Assembly (NCBI GenBank): GCA_002689655.1
Contig: NZHC01000024.1
Span: 1 to 41,836, forward strand
DNA length: 41,836 nucleotides
Direction: 5' to 3'
Source of the DNA: Rhodopirellula sp.
Lineage (GTDB): Bacteria; Planctomycetota; Planctomycetia; Pirellulales; Pirellulaceae
A program made the translations under genes and the position numbers. Shown in pieces: positions 18,726 through 28,194 of the stretch (position 1 is its first letter; each line of letters begins with the position of its first letter). Under the pieces are notes generated by a model, which had not been told where the DNA came from, searched no databases, and worked only from the letters and a program-made list of their open reading frames with translations.

Positions 18726-19889
18726 ATGAAGCCTTCCCGCCAAACTCGAAAACAGCCCGCCGCCGCATTTGCCGCGGCCTTGGTTTCTCTTTGCGTGTCT
18801 CGCCAAACCAACGCCGAAGACCTGCTTCCATGGCCAGGACCACAAGCTCCAGCACCCAATGAAATCACCTCACTGCTGACCAACGCGGCCCCATCACCTC
18901 CTCAGGTCTCACTACCCGAACTGACGGAAAGCACCACAGACGCCGCGATCAAAGCAGCCCGGGAACAAATCAGCCTGACGAATATTCCGAATGTAGCGGA
19001 CAGATTTTGGATGATCAGCACCCGCTCGCTCACCAGTTCCACCCGCAAGGTCGATCTGGACTCACCGCAATTGCAAGTTCACCGCTTGGACCCTCAAGGC
19101 AAAGCATCCCCAGCAACTCTTGACGAATATTTGGGTTCGCTGACACCTGAACGTCAGGTTGTGGTCTACGTTCACGGAAATCGAATGGCCTCCAACAAGG
19201 TTGTTCATCGCAGTTTCTCTGTCTACCGAAATATCGTTCGCTGCAATGAGAAACGCCCGATGGACTGGGTGATTTTCAGCTGGCCCAGCACCAAGCAAGG
19301 GACGCTTATCCATGATGCCCGACGCAAAGCTTCTCGAACTGATGCGCAGGGACTTTACCTCGCTTGGTTGCTCAAGCAGCAAGTTAAGCAGGCGGACTCA
19401 ACGAAGATGATCGGTTTCAGCTTTGGCAGTCGAGTCATCACGGGGGCACTGCATTCTCTCGCCGGGGGAAAACTGGGAGGACGTCTTCTCCCAGGAACAC
19501 CCACAACCGGTGCGACAGTCGATGTCGGCTTGGTTGCTCCAGCAATCGATAGCAACTGGCTATCAGAAAAGGGCTATCATGCGATGGCAACCAAAAACCT
19601 TGATCGCCTGGCACTGCTGTACAATCGCCGCGATGCGGTCTTGAAACGATACTGGCTGCTCAACAAGGCCCGCGGTCGAGTAGCACTGGGCTACACAGGA
19701 CCAAGCTCGTTTGCCCCACGTGCAGACGGGACGGAACTTCCCGTGGTTGCTCGTGACTACTCATCTTCCATTGGCCGACGTCACGACGAATTGGACTACT
19801 ACACCAAGTCCCGTCACACAGCCAATATCATGGCCGACTTGATCAATGACACCGAAGACACCAAAACCGACGACACCAAAGCCCGGTGA
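18726..19889 (+). CDS. Exported alpha/beta hydrolase (DUF900-like)
   Basis: A 387-residue protein with a signal peptide (MKPSRQTRKQPAAAFAAALV, ending near TNA-ED). The hydrolase domain begins near VVVYVHGNRMASN, where HGN forms the oxyanion region; the nucleophile elbow is GFSFGSR, and a late His is in RRHDELDYY. The arrangement FVHGN... FSWPS... fits DUF900/lipase-like hydrolases. Substrate is unknown. ATG 18726 is chosen because it starts the signal peptide; an earlier frame start at 18636 would mask it. The 3' end overlaps the next gene by 44 bases, indicating co-transcription with the class IV aminotransferase. Confidence 0.8.
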   Translation: MKPSRQTRKQPAAAFAAALVSLCVSRQTNAEDLLPWPGPQAPAPNEITSLLTNAAPSPPQVSLPELTESTTDAAIKAAREQISLTNIPNVADRFWMISTRSLTSSTRKVDLDSPQLQVHRLDPQGKASPATLDEYLGSLTPERQVVVYVHGNRMASNKVVHRSFSVYRNIVRCNEKRPMDWVIFSWPSTKQGTLIHDARRKASRTDAQGLYLAWLLKQQVKQADSTKMIGFSFGSRVITGALHSLAGGKLGGRLLPGTPTTGATVDVGLVAPAIDSNWLSEKGYHAMATKNLDRLALLYNRRDAVLKRYWLLNKARGRVALGYTGPSSFAPRADGTELPVVARDYSSSIGRRHDELDYYTKSRHTANIMADLINDTEDTKTDDTKAR

Positions 19890-20748
19890 ATCAACTGATT
19901 CGACCACCATTGGTTTTTTGGGGAAGGCATGGCTGCCCCAGGACCAGATGGTAATCAGTGTTGACGATGGAGGCTTTCGACAGGGCGTTACTGCTGTCGA
20001 ACGCTTGCGGACCTATGGTCAAGCAATCTTCAAGGTCGATGCTCATTTGAATCGTTGGCAACACAGCACATCACAGATGGGCATTAGTGGCCTACCTGCT
20101 TTGGCTGATATCAACGCCTTGCTGCAGGAACTGCTCTCCCGAAATCAAAAGACTCTCGACTTCGAAGGAGAACTGGGTATCACTCTGTTTGCAACTCCGG
20201 GAACGGCAAAATCTGAACCAGCAACGTTTGGAATGCACGTCAATCGTCTCAATTTCAGGACGATCAAACAGAGACAGGAATCCGGGCAACCCCTCGTGGT
20301 CACAGACGTCCAACAACCCTCACCCCATTGCTGGCCAAGAACAATCAAAGTCCGATCGCGTCTGCACTACCACTTGGCAGATCAAGTGGCACAACAGAAA
20401 GATCCGACTGCCTCAGGCGTGCTTATCGACGACGACGGCACCATCACCGAAACAAGCATCTCGAATATCGCGATCGTCAAAGCCGAAAAAATCTTGTCTC
20501 CCCCGCGAGATCGAGTTCTGCAGGGCATCACGCAAGCATTCGTTGAGCAACTGGCACATGAGATTCAAATCGACTGGGTGACTTCTCCTATCACCTCAAC
20601 CGATCTGTATGATGCTGATGAAATCTTACTGATGGGTACAGATGGCGGCTTGTGGTTCGCCAACCATGTGAATGAAAACGCGATTGGCAACGGGAATGCA
20701 GGACCAACGTACCGAGCGTTGCAACAGCAGTTCCAGTCCAACCTGTAA
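19846..20748 (+). CDS. Class IV aminotransferase-like protein
   Basis: A 300-residue PLP enzyme of the branched-chain aminotransferase/aminodeoxychorismate lyase fold. Landmarks are VISVDDGGFRQGVTAVERLRTY near the N-terminus, a Lys in TIKVRSRLHYHLADQ as the likely PLP Schiff-base residue, and ETSISNIAIVK, the family's E-x-S-x-x-N block that binds PLP. It could be an aminodeoxychorismate lyase (folate), a branched-chain or D-amino acid aminotransferase; the sequence does not decide. ATG 19846 lies inside the upstream hydrolase gene, giving a 44-base overlap; the first 20 residues (Thr/Pro/Lys-rich) are unlike the family, so a later non-ATG start is possible. Confidence 0.82.
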   Translation: MTPKTPKPTTPKPGESTDSTTIGFLGKAWLPQDQMVISVDDGGFRQGVTAVERLRTYGQAIFKVDAHLNRWQHSTSQMGISGLPALADINALLQELLSRNQKTLDFEGELGITLFATPGTAKSEPATFGMHVNRLNFRTIKQRQESGQPLVVTDVQQPSPHCWPRTIKVRSRLHYHLADQVAQQKDPTASGVLIDDDGTITETSISNIAIVKAEKILSPPRDRVLQGITQAFVEQLAHEIQIDWVTSPITSTDLYDADEILLMGTDGGLWFANHVNENAIGNGNAGPTYRALQQQFQSNL

Positions 20749-20817
20749 ATCCACGCAAAACCTCAATCAAACGGTCCCAAAACCGAGCTGATCCGACTCA
20801 CAAGTCGAGTTGCGTTG

Positions 20818-20829
20818 CCGGACGTCCGG
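20818..20829. promoter_or_regulatory. 12-bp perfect palindrome upstream of the sugar importer
   Basis: CCGGACGTCCGG is a perfect palindrome 70 bases after the aminotransferase stop and about 170 bases before the binding-protein start. It could be an operator for the ABC importer operon or a chance match; nothing else supports it. Confidence 0.3.
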
Positions 20830-21001
20830 GATGGCGTGTCGAAAACAGTTGATTCAATCAGTATTACGGTTTCCGCCCTTTTCGCCTTTCCCAAAGCACT
20901 GATTTCATTCAGGAAATGCACGACATGTGCCCCTGCGAGTCAGCAAATCGTTACACTGTCGGCGTTGTATTTTCGGATTTCTTGGATGGAGTGCCCAAAC
21001 G

Positions 21002-22018
21002 GTGTATCGATTTCTACAGGCAAACGTTTTTGTTCTGGGTTTAATACTGGTTGCATTGGTCATTGGATGTGGCCCCTCGGCTGAACCCATAGCGAATAAC
21101 AGCGATGGAAGTTCTGGAGAAACAAAGTCGCTGCGGATCGCCGTCATCCCGAAAGGCACCAGCCACGAATTTTGGAAGTCCGTTCATTTTGGCGCACAAA
21201 AAGCGGCAGATGAATTGGGCAACATCGAAATCATTTGGCGTGGTCCTGTCGTGGAAAGTGATACAGGCAGCCAAATTGAAGTGGTCAAGAACATGATCAC
21301 CATGCAAGTAGACGGTATCGTCCTTGCCCCAAATCAAAAAGGCGGACTGGTGGATGCCGTCGAAGAATCCATCGGTGAAGGAATCCCTGTTGTGATCTTT
21401 GACAGCGGTCTCGATGAAGGCCCCGAAATCGTCAGTTATGTGGCCACCGACAACTACAAGGGTGGCCAGATGGCAGCCAAACAGATGGCAACTGCGATTG
21501 GTGAAAAAGGAAATGTCATTCTACTGCGTTACATTGCAGGCAGTGAAAGCACAGAACAACGGGAGCAGGGTTTCCTCGAAGGGCTCAAGGATTACCCGAA
21601 CATCAAAGTGGTTTCTTCGGACCAAAGAGGTGGTGATAACACAACTTCATCGAAAGAGAAGGTAGATCAACTGTTGCAAACCTACGGCGATGACTTGGCC
21701 GGCATTTTCGCGGTCTGTGAACCCAACGCGAATGGTACCCTTGAATCACTCAGGAACGCGGGCTTGAACAAAAAGGTCAAACTGATTGCATTTGATCCGA
21801 GCGATGCACTGACAGAAGCACTGACAGATGGTTCGTGCAGCGGGATCATTATCCAAGACCCAGTCCAGATGGGCTATCAGGCGGTCAAGACGATGGTCGG
21901 TTCGATCAATGGCGAGAAGGCTGAGGCATTCATCTCGACAGGAGAATATGTTGCCACGCCAGAAAACATGAACGACGAGGAATCGTTACGTCTGCTCAAG
22001 CCTTCAATTCTGGAATAG
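21002..22018 (+). CDS. Sugar ABC transporter substrate-binding lipoprotein (RbsB type)
   Basis: A 338-residue periplasmic binding protein of the ribose/xylose/galactose group. It starts with a short lipoprotein signal (residues 1-23) ending LVALVIGC, so the Cys is acylated and the protein is tethered. The fold is a type 1 periplasmic binding protein: RIAVIPKGTSHEFWKSV, VDGIVLAPNQKGGLVDAV, VVIFDSGL, SYVATDNYKGGQMAA, LLRYIAGSESTEQREQGF and IIIQDPVQMGYQAVKTM are all typical. Start: GTG at 21002 gives the signal peptide directly; a further upstream GTG at 20927 would add 25 residues and spoil it. ATPase and permease genes follow within 16 bases each. The sugar is unknown. Confidence 0.88.
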   Translation: MYRFLQANVFVLGLILVALVIGCGPSAEPIANNSDGSSGETKSLRIAVIPKGTSHEFWKSVHFGAQKAADELGNIEIIWRGPVVESDTGSQIEVVKNMITMQVDGIVLAPNQKGGLVDAVEESIGEGIPVVIFDSGLDEGPEIVSYVATDNYKGGQMAAKQMATAIGEKGNVILLRYIAGSESTEQREQGFLEGLKDYPNIKVVSSDQRGGDNTTSSKEKVDQLLQTYGDDLAGIFAVCEPNANGTLESLRNAGLNKKVKLIAFDPSDALTEALTDGSCSGIIIQDPVQMGYQAVKTMVGSINGEKAEAFISTGEYVATPENMNDEESLRLLKPSILE

Positions 22019-22030
22019 GCGCGTTCGGAC

Positions 22031-23641
22031 ATGACGTCGAACAATGGGAATCACGGCATCAATGCCGCGCAAGCTGAAAACAGTAGCAACACGAACCCAT
22101 ACCGGCCTGCAGTGGACGCCGCCCTGCTCTCGAACTGCTTGCTGACGATGAATTCGATCTGCAAGAGTTTCGGCCCGACTCGCGCGCTAAACTCCGTATC
22201 ACTCTCTGTTCAAAGCGGAGAAGTTCTCGCTTTGATTGGCGAAAATGGTGCTGGCAAAAGCACCTTGCTCAAGATACTCAGCGGTGCTCATCGCGCTGAC
22301 GCTGGCACCATGTCAATCGACAAAAAACCTTATCGGCCCCGGGGCCCTCAGGATGCGAGAGCCGCCGGAGTGGCAATGATCTATCAGGAATTAAATCTGG
22401 CCCCCGACCTCAGCGTTGAAGACAATCTGTTGCTTGGGCATTCCAATGTTGGTGCAGGATTTCTTTTCCGATCAAAACAACGTGATCGAGTTCAGGAAGC
22501 TCTGAACATGGTCGGACTGAACTCCCTCAGCCCTTCCGCTATCGTGGGAGAGCAATCAGTCGCAACCCAGCAGTTGCTCGAAATCTCTCGCGCTTTGATT
22601 AGCAAAGCCAACATCATCCTGTTTGATGAACCAACCAGTTCACTGCCACAAAAAGATGTGCGACGCCTTTTCGAAATCATTCATCGTCTGAAACAACAAG
22701 GCATGGGACTGGTTTACATCAGCCACTTTTTGGAGGAAGTGCGTGCGGTGGCTGATTCGTACAGTGTGCTGCGAGATGGAGAGAACGTGGGCGAAGGCAC
22801 GATCAACGATGTCACTGACGAACAAATCGTGTCCCTGATGGTCGGTCGAGATGTCAATGACTTGTTCCCCAGCGTTCCCCACGAACCCGGAGATCCATGG
22901 GTAAGCATTGACAGACTCGAAGGTGATTCACTTGCCAACGCAATCACCTTTGACCTGCGTCGCGGCGAAATCTTTGGCATTTCAGGTCTGGTGGGAGCAG
23001 GCCGCACTGAACTATTAAGAACCCTGTTTGGACTCGACCCTATCACAGCCGGACAGATCAAGATTGACCAAGCAAGAATCCGGCATTCGGTACGATCAAA
23101 AATGCGAGCAGGCTTCGGAATGTTATCAGAAGACCGCAAACAGGAGGGCTTGGCGCAAGATTTATCGCTCATCGAAAACACAACCCTCGGAAACATGGGT
23201 AAATACACCACTTTGGGGCTCATCAATCTACGAGCCAGGAACAAGGCAGCTCAACAGCTAATGCAACAAGTGGAAGTCAAATCGCACTCCGGCCAGCAGC
23301 GAGTGTCGGAACTTTCTGGCGGTAACCAGCAAAAAGTTGCAATTGCCAGAATCCTGCATCAGGAGTCCGAAATCCTGCTCATGGACGAGCCCACCAAGGG
23401 AATCGATGTCGGCACCAAGGCTGAAATCTATCGTTTGATGGGAACCTTGGCAGCAGAGGGTAAAACGGTGGTCTTTGTGAGCTCCTATTTACCTGAACTT
23501 CTGGCAGTCTGTGACCGCATCGGCGTGATGTCGCGTGGTGAAATGCGTGCGATCCGCGACGCCAAGCAATGGACCGAAGACGAAGTGATGGCCACTGCCA
23601 TGGCACTTGACGAATCTCCCCTGCCCTCCCCCCAAGTTTAA
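22031..23641 (+). CDS. Sugar ABC transporter ATP-binding protein (RbsA type)
   Basis: A 536-residue protein with two ABC ATPase domains, the architecture of RbsA/XylG/MglA. The first has Walker A GENGAGKSTLLKIL, a Q-loop in IYQELNLAPDLSVEDN and Walker B IILFDEPTSSL. The second has the degenerate Walker A GLVGAGRTELLRTL, signature LSGGNQQKVAIARIL and Walker B LLMDEPTKGIDVG, as in other members where the second site is weak. It energises import of a sugar via the downstream permease. About 30 polar residues precede the first domain. It starts 12 bases after the binding-protein stop and ends 15 bases before the permease. Confidence 0.95.
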   Translation: MTSNNGNHGINAAQAENSSNTNPYRPAVDAALLSNCLLTMNSICKSFGPTRALNSVSLSVQSGEVLALIGENGAGKSTLLKILSGAHRADAGTMSIDKKPYRPRGPQDARAAGVAMIYQELNLAPDLSVEDNLLLGHSNVGAGFLFRSKQRDRVQEALNMVGLNSLSPSAIVGEQSVATQQLLEISRALISKANIILFDEPTSSLPQKDVRRLFEIIHRLKQQGMGLVYISHFLEEVRAVADSYSVLRDGENVGEGTINDVTDEQIVSLMVGRDVNDLFPSVPHEPGDPWVSIDRLEGDSLANAITFDLRRGEIFGISGLVGAGRTELLRTLFGLDPITAGQIKIDQARIRHSVRSKMRAGFGMLSEDRKQEGLAQDLSLIENTTLGNMGKYTTLGLINLRARNKAAQQLMQQVEVKSHSGQQRVSELSGGNQQKVAIARILHQESEILLMDEPTKGIDVGTKAEIYRLMGTLAAEGKTVVFVSSYLPELLAVCDRIGVMSRGEMRAIRDAKQWTEDEVMATAMALDESPLPSPQV

Positions 23642-23656
23642 GCACAAAATTTTCTC

Positions 23657-24658
23657 ATGGTGAAAAAGTTACTCTGGCAACTTGGCCCACTGGTCGCATT
23701 GTTTGTCATCATGCTCTTCTTCACGATTGCAGACAGCATTTGGGGCGAAGGCTACTTCATGTCTGCGCGAAACCTGCGCGTCATCAGCAGCAGCGCAGCA
23801 TTGATCGCCGTACCGGCGTTCGGGATGACATTGATCATCATTTCAGGTGGTATCGATCTCTCAGCCGGGACCGCTTTGACACTTTCCGGAACTGCCCTCG
23901 CCCTCAGTCTTAAGGCAGGTGATCCAATACAGAATGCCTTGTTACTCATGGTCATCACCGGGTGTCTCTGCGGATTTGCAAATGGCGTCATGATCAGTGC
24001 TACCAAAGTTGTCCCGTTCATCGTAACGCTTGGCACCATGACAATCTTCTTGGGGATCGGGCAAATCATCTCCGGCGAATCCACTGTTTACGCACCCAAG
24101 GAAAACATTCCTGACTGGCTAAGTCTCTGTTACACAGGCAGCAACAACGAGCAATACCTGATCCCAAAGATTCCCACGAGTGTTTTGATCGCGACCATCA
24201 TGGGAATGGGTGTTGCCACCATGATGCGTTATACCGTTTTCGGGCGGAATGTTTTTGCGATCGGATCCAGTGAATCAACTGCTCGTCTTTGCGGCATCAA
24301 TGTGTCAGGGACTGTGATCGCTGTTTACACTATCGCGGGCTTCTTTGTGGCAATCGGTGGACTGCTCTATTTTGCAGATGTCAAGAACGGAAACCCCAGC
24401 GACGGCACCGGAAAGGAACTGGAAATCATCGCTGCAGTGGTTCTGGGCGGTGGCAGCCTCAGCGGCGGACGTGGATCAATCTTCGGAACCATGGTCGGGG
24501 CCCTAATCATCACTGCGATTCGCAGCGGTTGCAGCCAACTGTCCATCCCAAATACCTACACTCACATTATCATTGGCTGCATCATCATTATCGCCGTAAT
24601 TGTTGACCAGTTGAGGCACGGGTCACCTGAGTGGTTCTTTCGCATGTTTCGCAGCTAG
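23657..24658 (+). CDS. Sugar ABC transporter permease (RbsC type)
   Basis: A 333-residue membrane protein with about eight to ten hydrophobic helices. Family marks include GIDLSAGTALTLSG (the G-G-I-D-L-S loop of RbsC-type permeases), VPFIVTLGTMTIFLGIGQ, and the coupling-helix region RYTVFGRNVFAIGSSESTARLCGI followed by NGNPSDGTGKELEIIAAVVLGG, all standard. It completes the binding protein-ATPase-permease set, the classic three-gene ribose-type importer. The operon seems to end here, as a 442-base gap follows before the next gene. No sugar kinase is adjacent, so the substrate cannot be guessed from context. Confidence 0.95.
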   Translation: MVKKLLWQLGPLVALFVIMLFFTIADSIWGEGYFMSARNLRVISSSAALIAVPAFGMTLIIISGGIDLSAGTALTLSGTALALSLKAGDPIQNALLLMVITGCLCGFANGVMISATKVVPFIVTLGTMTIFLGIGQIISGESTVYAPKENIPDWLSLCYTGSNNEQYLIPKIPTSVLIATIMGMGVATMMRYTVFGRNVFAIGSSESTARLCGINVSGTVIAVYTIAGFFVAIGGLLYFADVKNGNPSDGTGKELEIIAAVVLGGGSLSGGRGSIFGTMVGALIITAIRSGCSQLSIPNTYTHIIIGCIIIIAVIVDQLRHGSPEWFFRMFRS

Positions 24659-25100
24659 AACCTAGCGTGTTCCATATCGTTACCACGCCTGGTCCCAGCC
24701 CCCTCAACCAACACGAAAACACCAAGCAGCTTCGAAATGGCTAAAATAAGATTCGTTGATACATAAAATGCTGTTCCACAAGAACCAGCACAACCACCAC
24801 CAAAAATTAAACACAGAAGCTCGGCATCTACCAAGTTCCAAACGAGAAACTACACCAGTTCGCGCCCACTCAACGAGGTGAACGAGCCTATGCTGCAGTT
24901 CCACGGCAAAGATTTTTCGTCTTGATTCTCTGGTTGATTTTGTTTCGTCTCAAAAGGCGGAGAAGAATGATGGACGCGAAGCAGCACGCATGAAGCGGTG
25001 CAACTTTGACACCTTTCAAACGCGGAAAATGACCGCAACATGTAAAGCACAGGATTGTGGGATCAGAAGCAGTAGAGAACTCAAACAGGGGTCAAGCACC
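24659..25100. other. Intergenic region ahead of the MlaFE-like operon
   Basis: A 442-base stretch without a supported gene. In-frame upstream starts of the next gene (24990 and later) look like read-through of non-coding DNA because they precede a proper signal anchor. TAAAAT near 24741 could be a -10 element, with no good -35. Confidence 0.45.
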
Positions 25101-26486
25101 ATGAAAAAAACGACTCTGCGGATCATCGGATTCACGACCTGGGTCATTCTAATCGGCCTGTTGGTCGCAGGGTTGCTGAATGAGCATCAACAAGTTGCCA
25201 CTGGATCCGACGAATCGCTTAAAAACTACCTGTTTGGCAACCAGAATGAAGTTCCCGTCAGCGTCCCCACCGGCGTGTTACGACTGCACGATCCCGTTTT
25301 TCTCCAGCAAGCAAATGGATTGTGGGTACAAGTTGGCTTTGTACAGGCGATTGAGCCTGGTCCACCTGAATCGGGCATCTCATCATCATCTGCCATTTTG
25401 AATTGGCATTCCTCTCGGGTTCAAGCAAGCGACTGCCGTTTTATCCTGCACCGGAACCGCGGGCGACTTGAAGATGTGATAGCGACCCTGCTTCCACCCG
25501 CAACCCAGGCAAAGATCCAGCAGCGTTTAGCAATCACGATGAAGCAGCATGGCGAGGAATTGTCGAAGGCTTTTGTGCCATTGGTTCAAGACAGCCTGAA
25601 GCAGGCCCTGCCCATCATCGAGACTGAACTTCGCCTTTCTGTCCAACGACATCGCAGCGAAATTGAAGCATTAGGTGACCGCTGGAACGACGAGGTGGTT
25701 AATCAACGACTGGTTCCTCTTGCCCGCCGCGAGATTGTTCCCATTGTCAGAAAACACGGCGAACCCACTGCTGAGGAAATTGGCCGTGAATTGTGGGACC
25801 GCGCATCGATCTGGTCGTTCGGCTGGCGTGCGGCTTACGACGGACTTCCTCTCGTTCCACGTAAGGATCTGGTGCGAGAAGAGTGGAGACGCTTCGTCGA
25901 GGATGAGGCGGTCCCAATTTTTGAGCAGCGGATGGATGACATCGTTACCAGCATTCAGAAAATCGTCGCTGACGTAGCAGCCAACTCGAAAGTCCGAACG
26001 GAATTAACTGATGTTGCGATCGTGATCGCAAACGATCCGGAAGCACGGATCCTGGTTCGACAAATACTAAAAGAGTCCTTGGTCGATAATCAACGACTCA
26101 AGAATTCATGGAAAAAAGTGTGGAATAGTGACCAGGCACGCCAAGCTTTTGACCTAGCCGGTGATCGGCTTGAGCCTGTAATTCGGAACATTGGTGATGA
26201 CCTTCTCGGGTCTCGCGAACTGGGTATCAACCCAAACTTTGCCCGAGTCCTAAGAAGTCAGATTCTGGGCAAGGACCGGCAATGGATCGTCGCTGTCCCC
26301 AATCAACGAGACGCACGCACACAACTGGCCCGAGTCGAAACTTCGACGGAAGTGATGCCCTATCCGGTTGTCTATCTTGCCAATCCCGAGAACTTGCAGA
26401 TCGCAGTCACCGACGCAACGGTGAATATCGCTGGCGGAGCGGATTCAAGCAAAGAGTCAACTTCCGCGGAGACAAACACGAAATGA
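25101..26486 (+). CDS. Membrane-anchored protein, MCE-like, partner of fused MlaF-MlaE transporter
   Basis: A 461-residue protein that I do not recognise by name. Residues 7-27 form one membrane helix (RIIGFTTWVILIGLLVAGLL), so the rest faces the periplasm. Residues about 50-120 look beta-rich, with TGVLRLHDPVFLQ and GLWVQVGFVQAIEPG, which resemble the PV...VG-V pattern of MCE domains such as MlaD. Residues about 130-400 are mainly amphipathic helix, and a short beta-like segment ends it (QWIVAVPNQRD, PYPVVYLANP). This anchor/beta/long-helix order is that of MCE lipid carriers. Its stop overlaps the next start (ATGA), so the two are translated together. ATG 25101 with AGGGG upstream starts the membrane helix. 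MCE relationship is an inference. Confidence 0.65.
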   Translation: MKKTTLRIIGFTTWVILIGLLVAGLLNEHQQVATGSDESLKNYLFGNQNEVPVSVPTGVLRLHDPVFLQQANGLWVQVGFVQAIEPGPPESGISSSSAILNWHSSRVQASDCRFILHRNRGRLEDVIATLLPPATQAKIQQRLAITMKQHGEELSKAFVPLVQDSLKQALPIIETELRLSVQRHRSEIEALGDRWNDEVVNQRLVPLARREIVPIVRKHGEPTAEEIGRELWDRASIWSFGWRAAYDGLPLVPRKDLVREEWRRFVEDEAVPIFEQRMDDIVTSIQKIVADVAANSKVRTELTDVAIVIANDPEARILVRQILKESLVDNQRLKNSWKKVWNSDQARQAFDLAGDRLEPVIRNIGDDLLGSRELGINPNFARVLRSQILGKDRQWIVAVPNQRDARTQLARVETSTEVMPYPVVYLANPENLQIAVTDATVNIAGGADSSKESTSAETNTK

Positions 26487-28162
26487 CAACTGCCCCCGCT
26501 TCTGAACCTCAGTCATCCAGCGATGAACCGTCACCTCCAAAATCGCTTCACCTGAAACACTTGACAATCAAAGCAGGTGATCGTGAACTATTAGCTGAAA
26601 CCAATCTAACGATCACAGCGGGTAAGATCACCGTAATCGTGGGCGGAAGTGGAGCTGGAAAATCCGTTTTGCTGCGCACCCTTGCTGGCCTGATTCCCAA
26701 TCATGGACCAGTGATCAAGTGGGACGGGCAAATCGAAAGTGAGCATGCTTCCCAAGCGAAATCCCAGTCCGAAATCGACGACGAAAGCGACACAAGCAAA
26801 GCTCAAAAAGACAAAGCATTCGCAGCAGAAACGAGTCTGACTGATCAACCGCGCATCGGCATCGTATTTCAACAATTTGCGTTGTTTGATGAACTATCAC
26901 CGACCGAAAATGTTCAATTCGCACTTGATCATCGCAACGATCGAGCACTGACTTCAGGCCAATCATCACGACGATGGCTGGAAGATTTGGGGGTTCCTGC
27001 CAAAACTCCGGTCGCAGCATTGAGCGGAGGTCAAAAACAACGCTTGGCCATCGCTCGAACGCTTGCCGCCAACCCAAATATTATTCTGTATGACGAGCCA
27101 ACATCAGGTTTGGATGCAGCCAGCGGTGGAAAAGTCGCTGAGTTGATTCGCCACACACATGACACCTATCGCCGAACCAGCATCATCGTCACCCATGATT
27201 ATGAGACTCTGATTCCAATTGCTGACGAAGTCCTGTTACTGGACAGTGAGACCCGACTTCTCGTTCCCGTACCCCGACAGGATTGGCCGCAAATCCCAAA
27301 GCGGATGCGGCCCGTGCAACTCTCGGAAACACCAAGCAGTCCCGCAACGCTGGCTGAGCAAAGCATACAAAAAATCGACGCTTTTTTCGGGCAAACCGGT
27401 TCCACCGTCGTTGCAGCAATCAGACTGCCCTATGACCTACTGCCAATGTTCCCGCGTCCACGCTGGGGATTGCGATTCCTCGCGCATTACCTGCGTTTGG
27501 TAGGTGGTGTTTCCGCATGGATTTACCTGACTCTCGCGGGGCTGATCATTGGATTCACAGGCACCTATTTCACGTTTCGATTCCTACCGTTTCGGCTCTA
27601 CACCCAACCTTTATTGATTGATGAACTACTTTCATCAATCGGTTTTGCGTTCTACCGCATTCTCGTTCCAGTACTGGCGACCATCTTGATTGCGGCACGG
27701 TGTGGAGCAGCTGTCGCTGCTGATGTCGGTGTGAAACAATATGGAGGACAGATCGATGCGATGCGAACACTCGGAGTCAAACCCAGACTTTATCTACTGA
27801 TTCCAATTGTACTGGCATTCATGTTGGCTACGCCCATTCTGGAATGGATGGCTTTCACCTCCGCTCGCTTCATCAGCATGCTCACCTTCACAGCAACTCA
27901 CCCAGATGTTGGGCCTTTTTTCTGGGAACAGCATTTCTATCGCAACCTGCTCTCTTCAGACGGGGGCTGGCCTCAAGGCTGGGGATGGGTGATGCTAAAG
28001 AATCTGGCGTGTGGCGTTGGAACCGGTGCAATTGGTTTTTACCGAGGTTTGGCTCCCAAGCAATCCGCCAGTGACGTAAGTCACGCGATCACGTCCACAG
28101 TACTATGGACGACCCTTTATGTATTGCTGGTTCACTTCATCATTGCATTGATCGAATTCTAG
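26483..28162 (+). CDS. ABC transporter: ATPase fused to MlaE-type permease
   Basis: A 559-residue single protein. Residues 20-290 are an ABC ATPase: Walker A GGSGAGKSVLLRTLAG, Q-loop FQQFALFDELSP, signature LSGGQKQRLAIARTL, Walker B IILYDEPTSGLD and the switch His in VTHDYE. An acidic insertion of about 40 residues (roughly 85-122) interrupts the domain before the Q-loop. Residues about 300-559 are an MlaE-like permease with four to five helices and the core ARCGAAVAADVG then QIDAMRTLGVKPRLYL, matching the QIDA-MxxMGxxP region of MlaE. In E. coli these are separate proteins, MlaF and MlaE, moving phospholipid between membranes with the MCE protein MlaD. The ATG at 26483 overlaps the preceding TGA by four bases. 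Confidence 0.88.
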   Translation: MTTAPASEPQSSSDEPSPPKSLHLKHLTIKAGDRELLAETNLTITAGKITVIVGGSGAGKSVLLRTLAGLIPNHGPVIKWDGQIESEHASQAKSQSEIDDESDTSKAQKDKAFAAETSLTDQPRIGIVFQQFALFDELSPTENVQFALDHRNDRALTSGQSSRRWLEDLGVPAKTPVAALSGGQKQRLAIARTLAANPNIILYDEPTSGLDAASGGKVAELIRHTHDTYRRTSIIVTHDYETLIPIADEVLLLDSETRLLVPVPRQDWPQIPKRMRPVQLSETPSSPATLAEQSIQKIDAFFGQTGSTVVAAIRLPYDLLPMFPRPRWGLRFLAHYLRLVGGVSAWIYLTLAGLIIGFTGTYFTFRFLPFRLYTQPLLIDELLSSIGFAFYRILVPVLATILIAARCGAAVAADVGVKQYGGQIDAMRTLGVKPRLYLLIPIVLAFMLATPILEWMAFTSARFISMLTFTATHPDVGPFFWEQHFYRNLLSSDGGWPQGWGWVMLKNLACGVGTGAIGFYRGLAPKQSASDVSHAITSTVLWTTLYVLLVHFIIALIEF

Positions 28163-28194
28163 CAACTCGCCTCAGCTCCTCAGGAAATCAGCGC

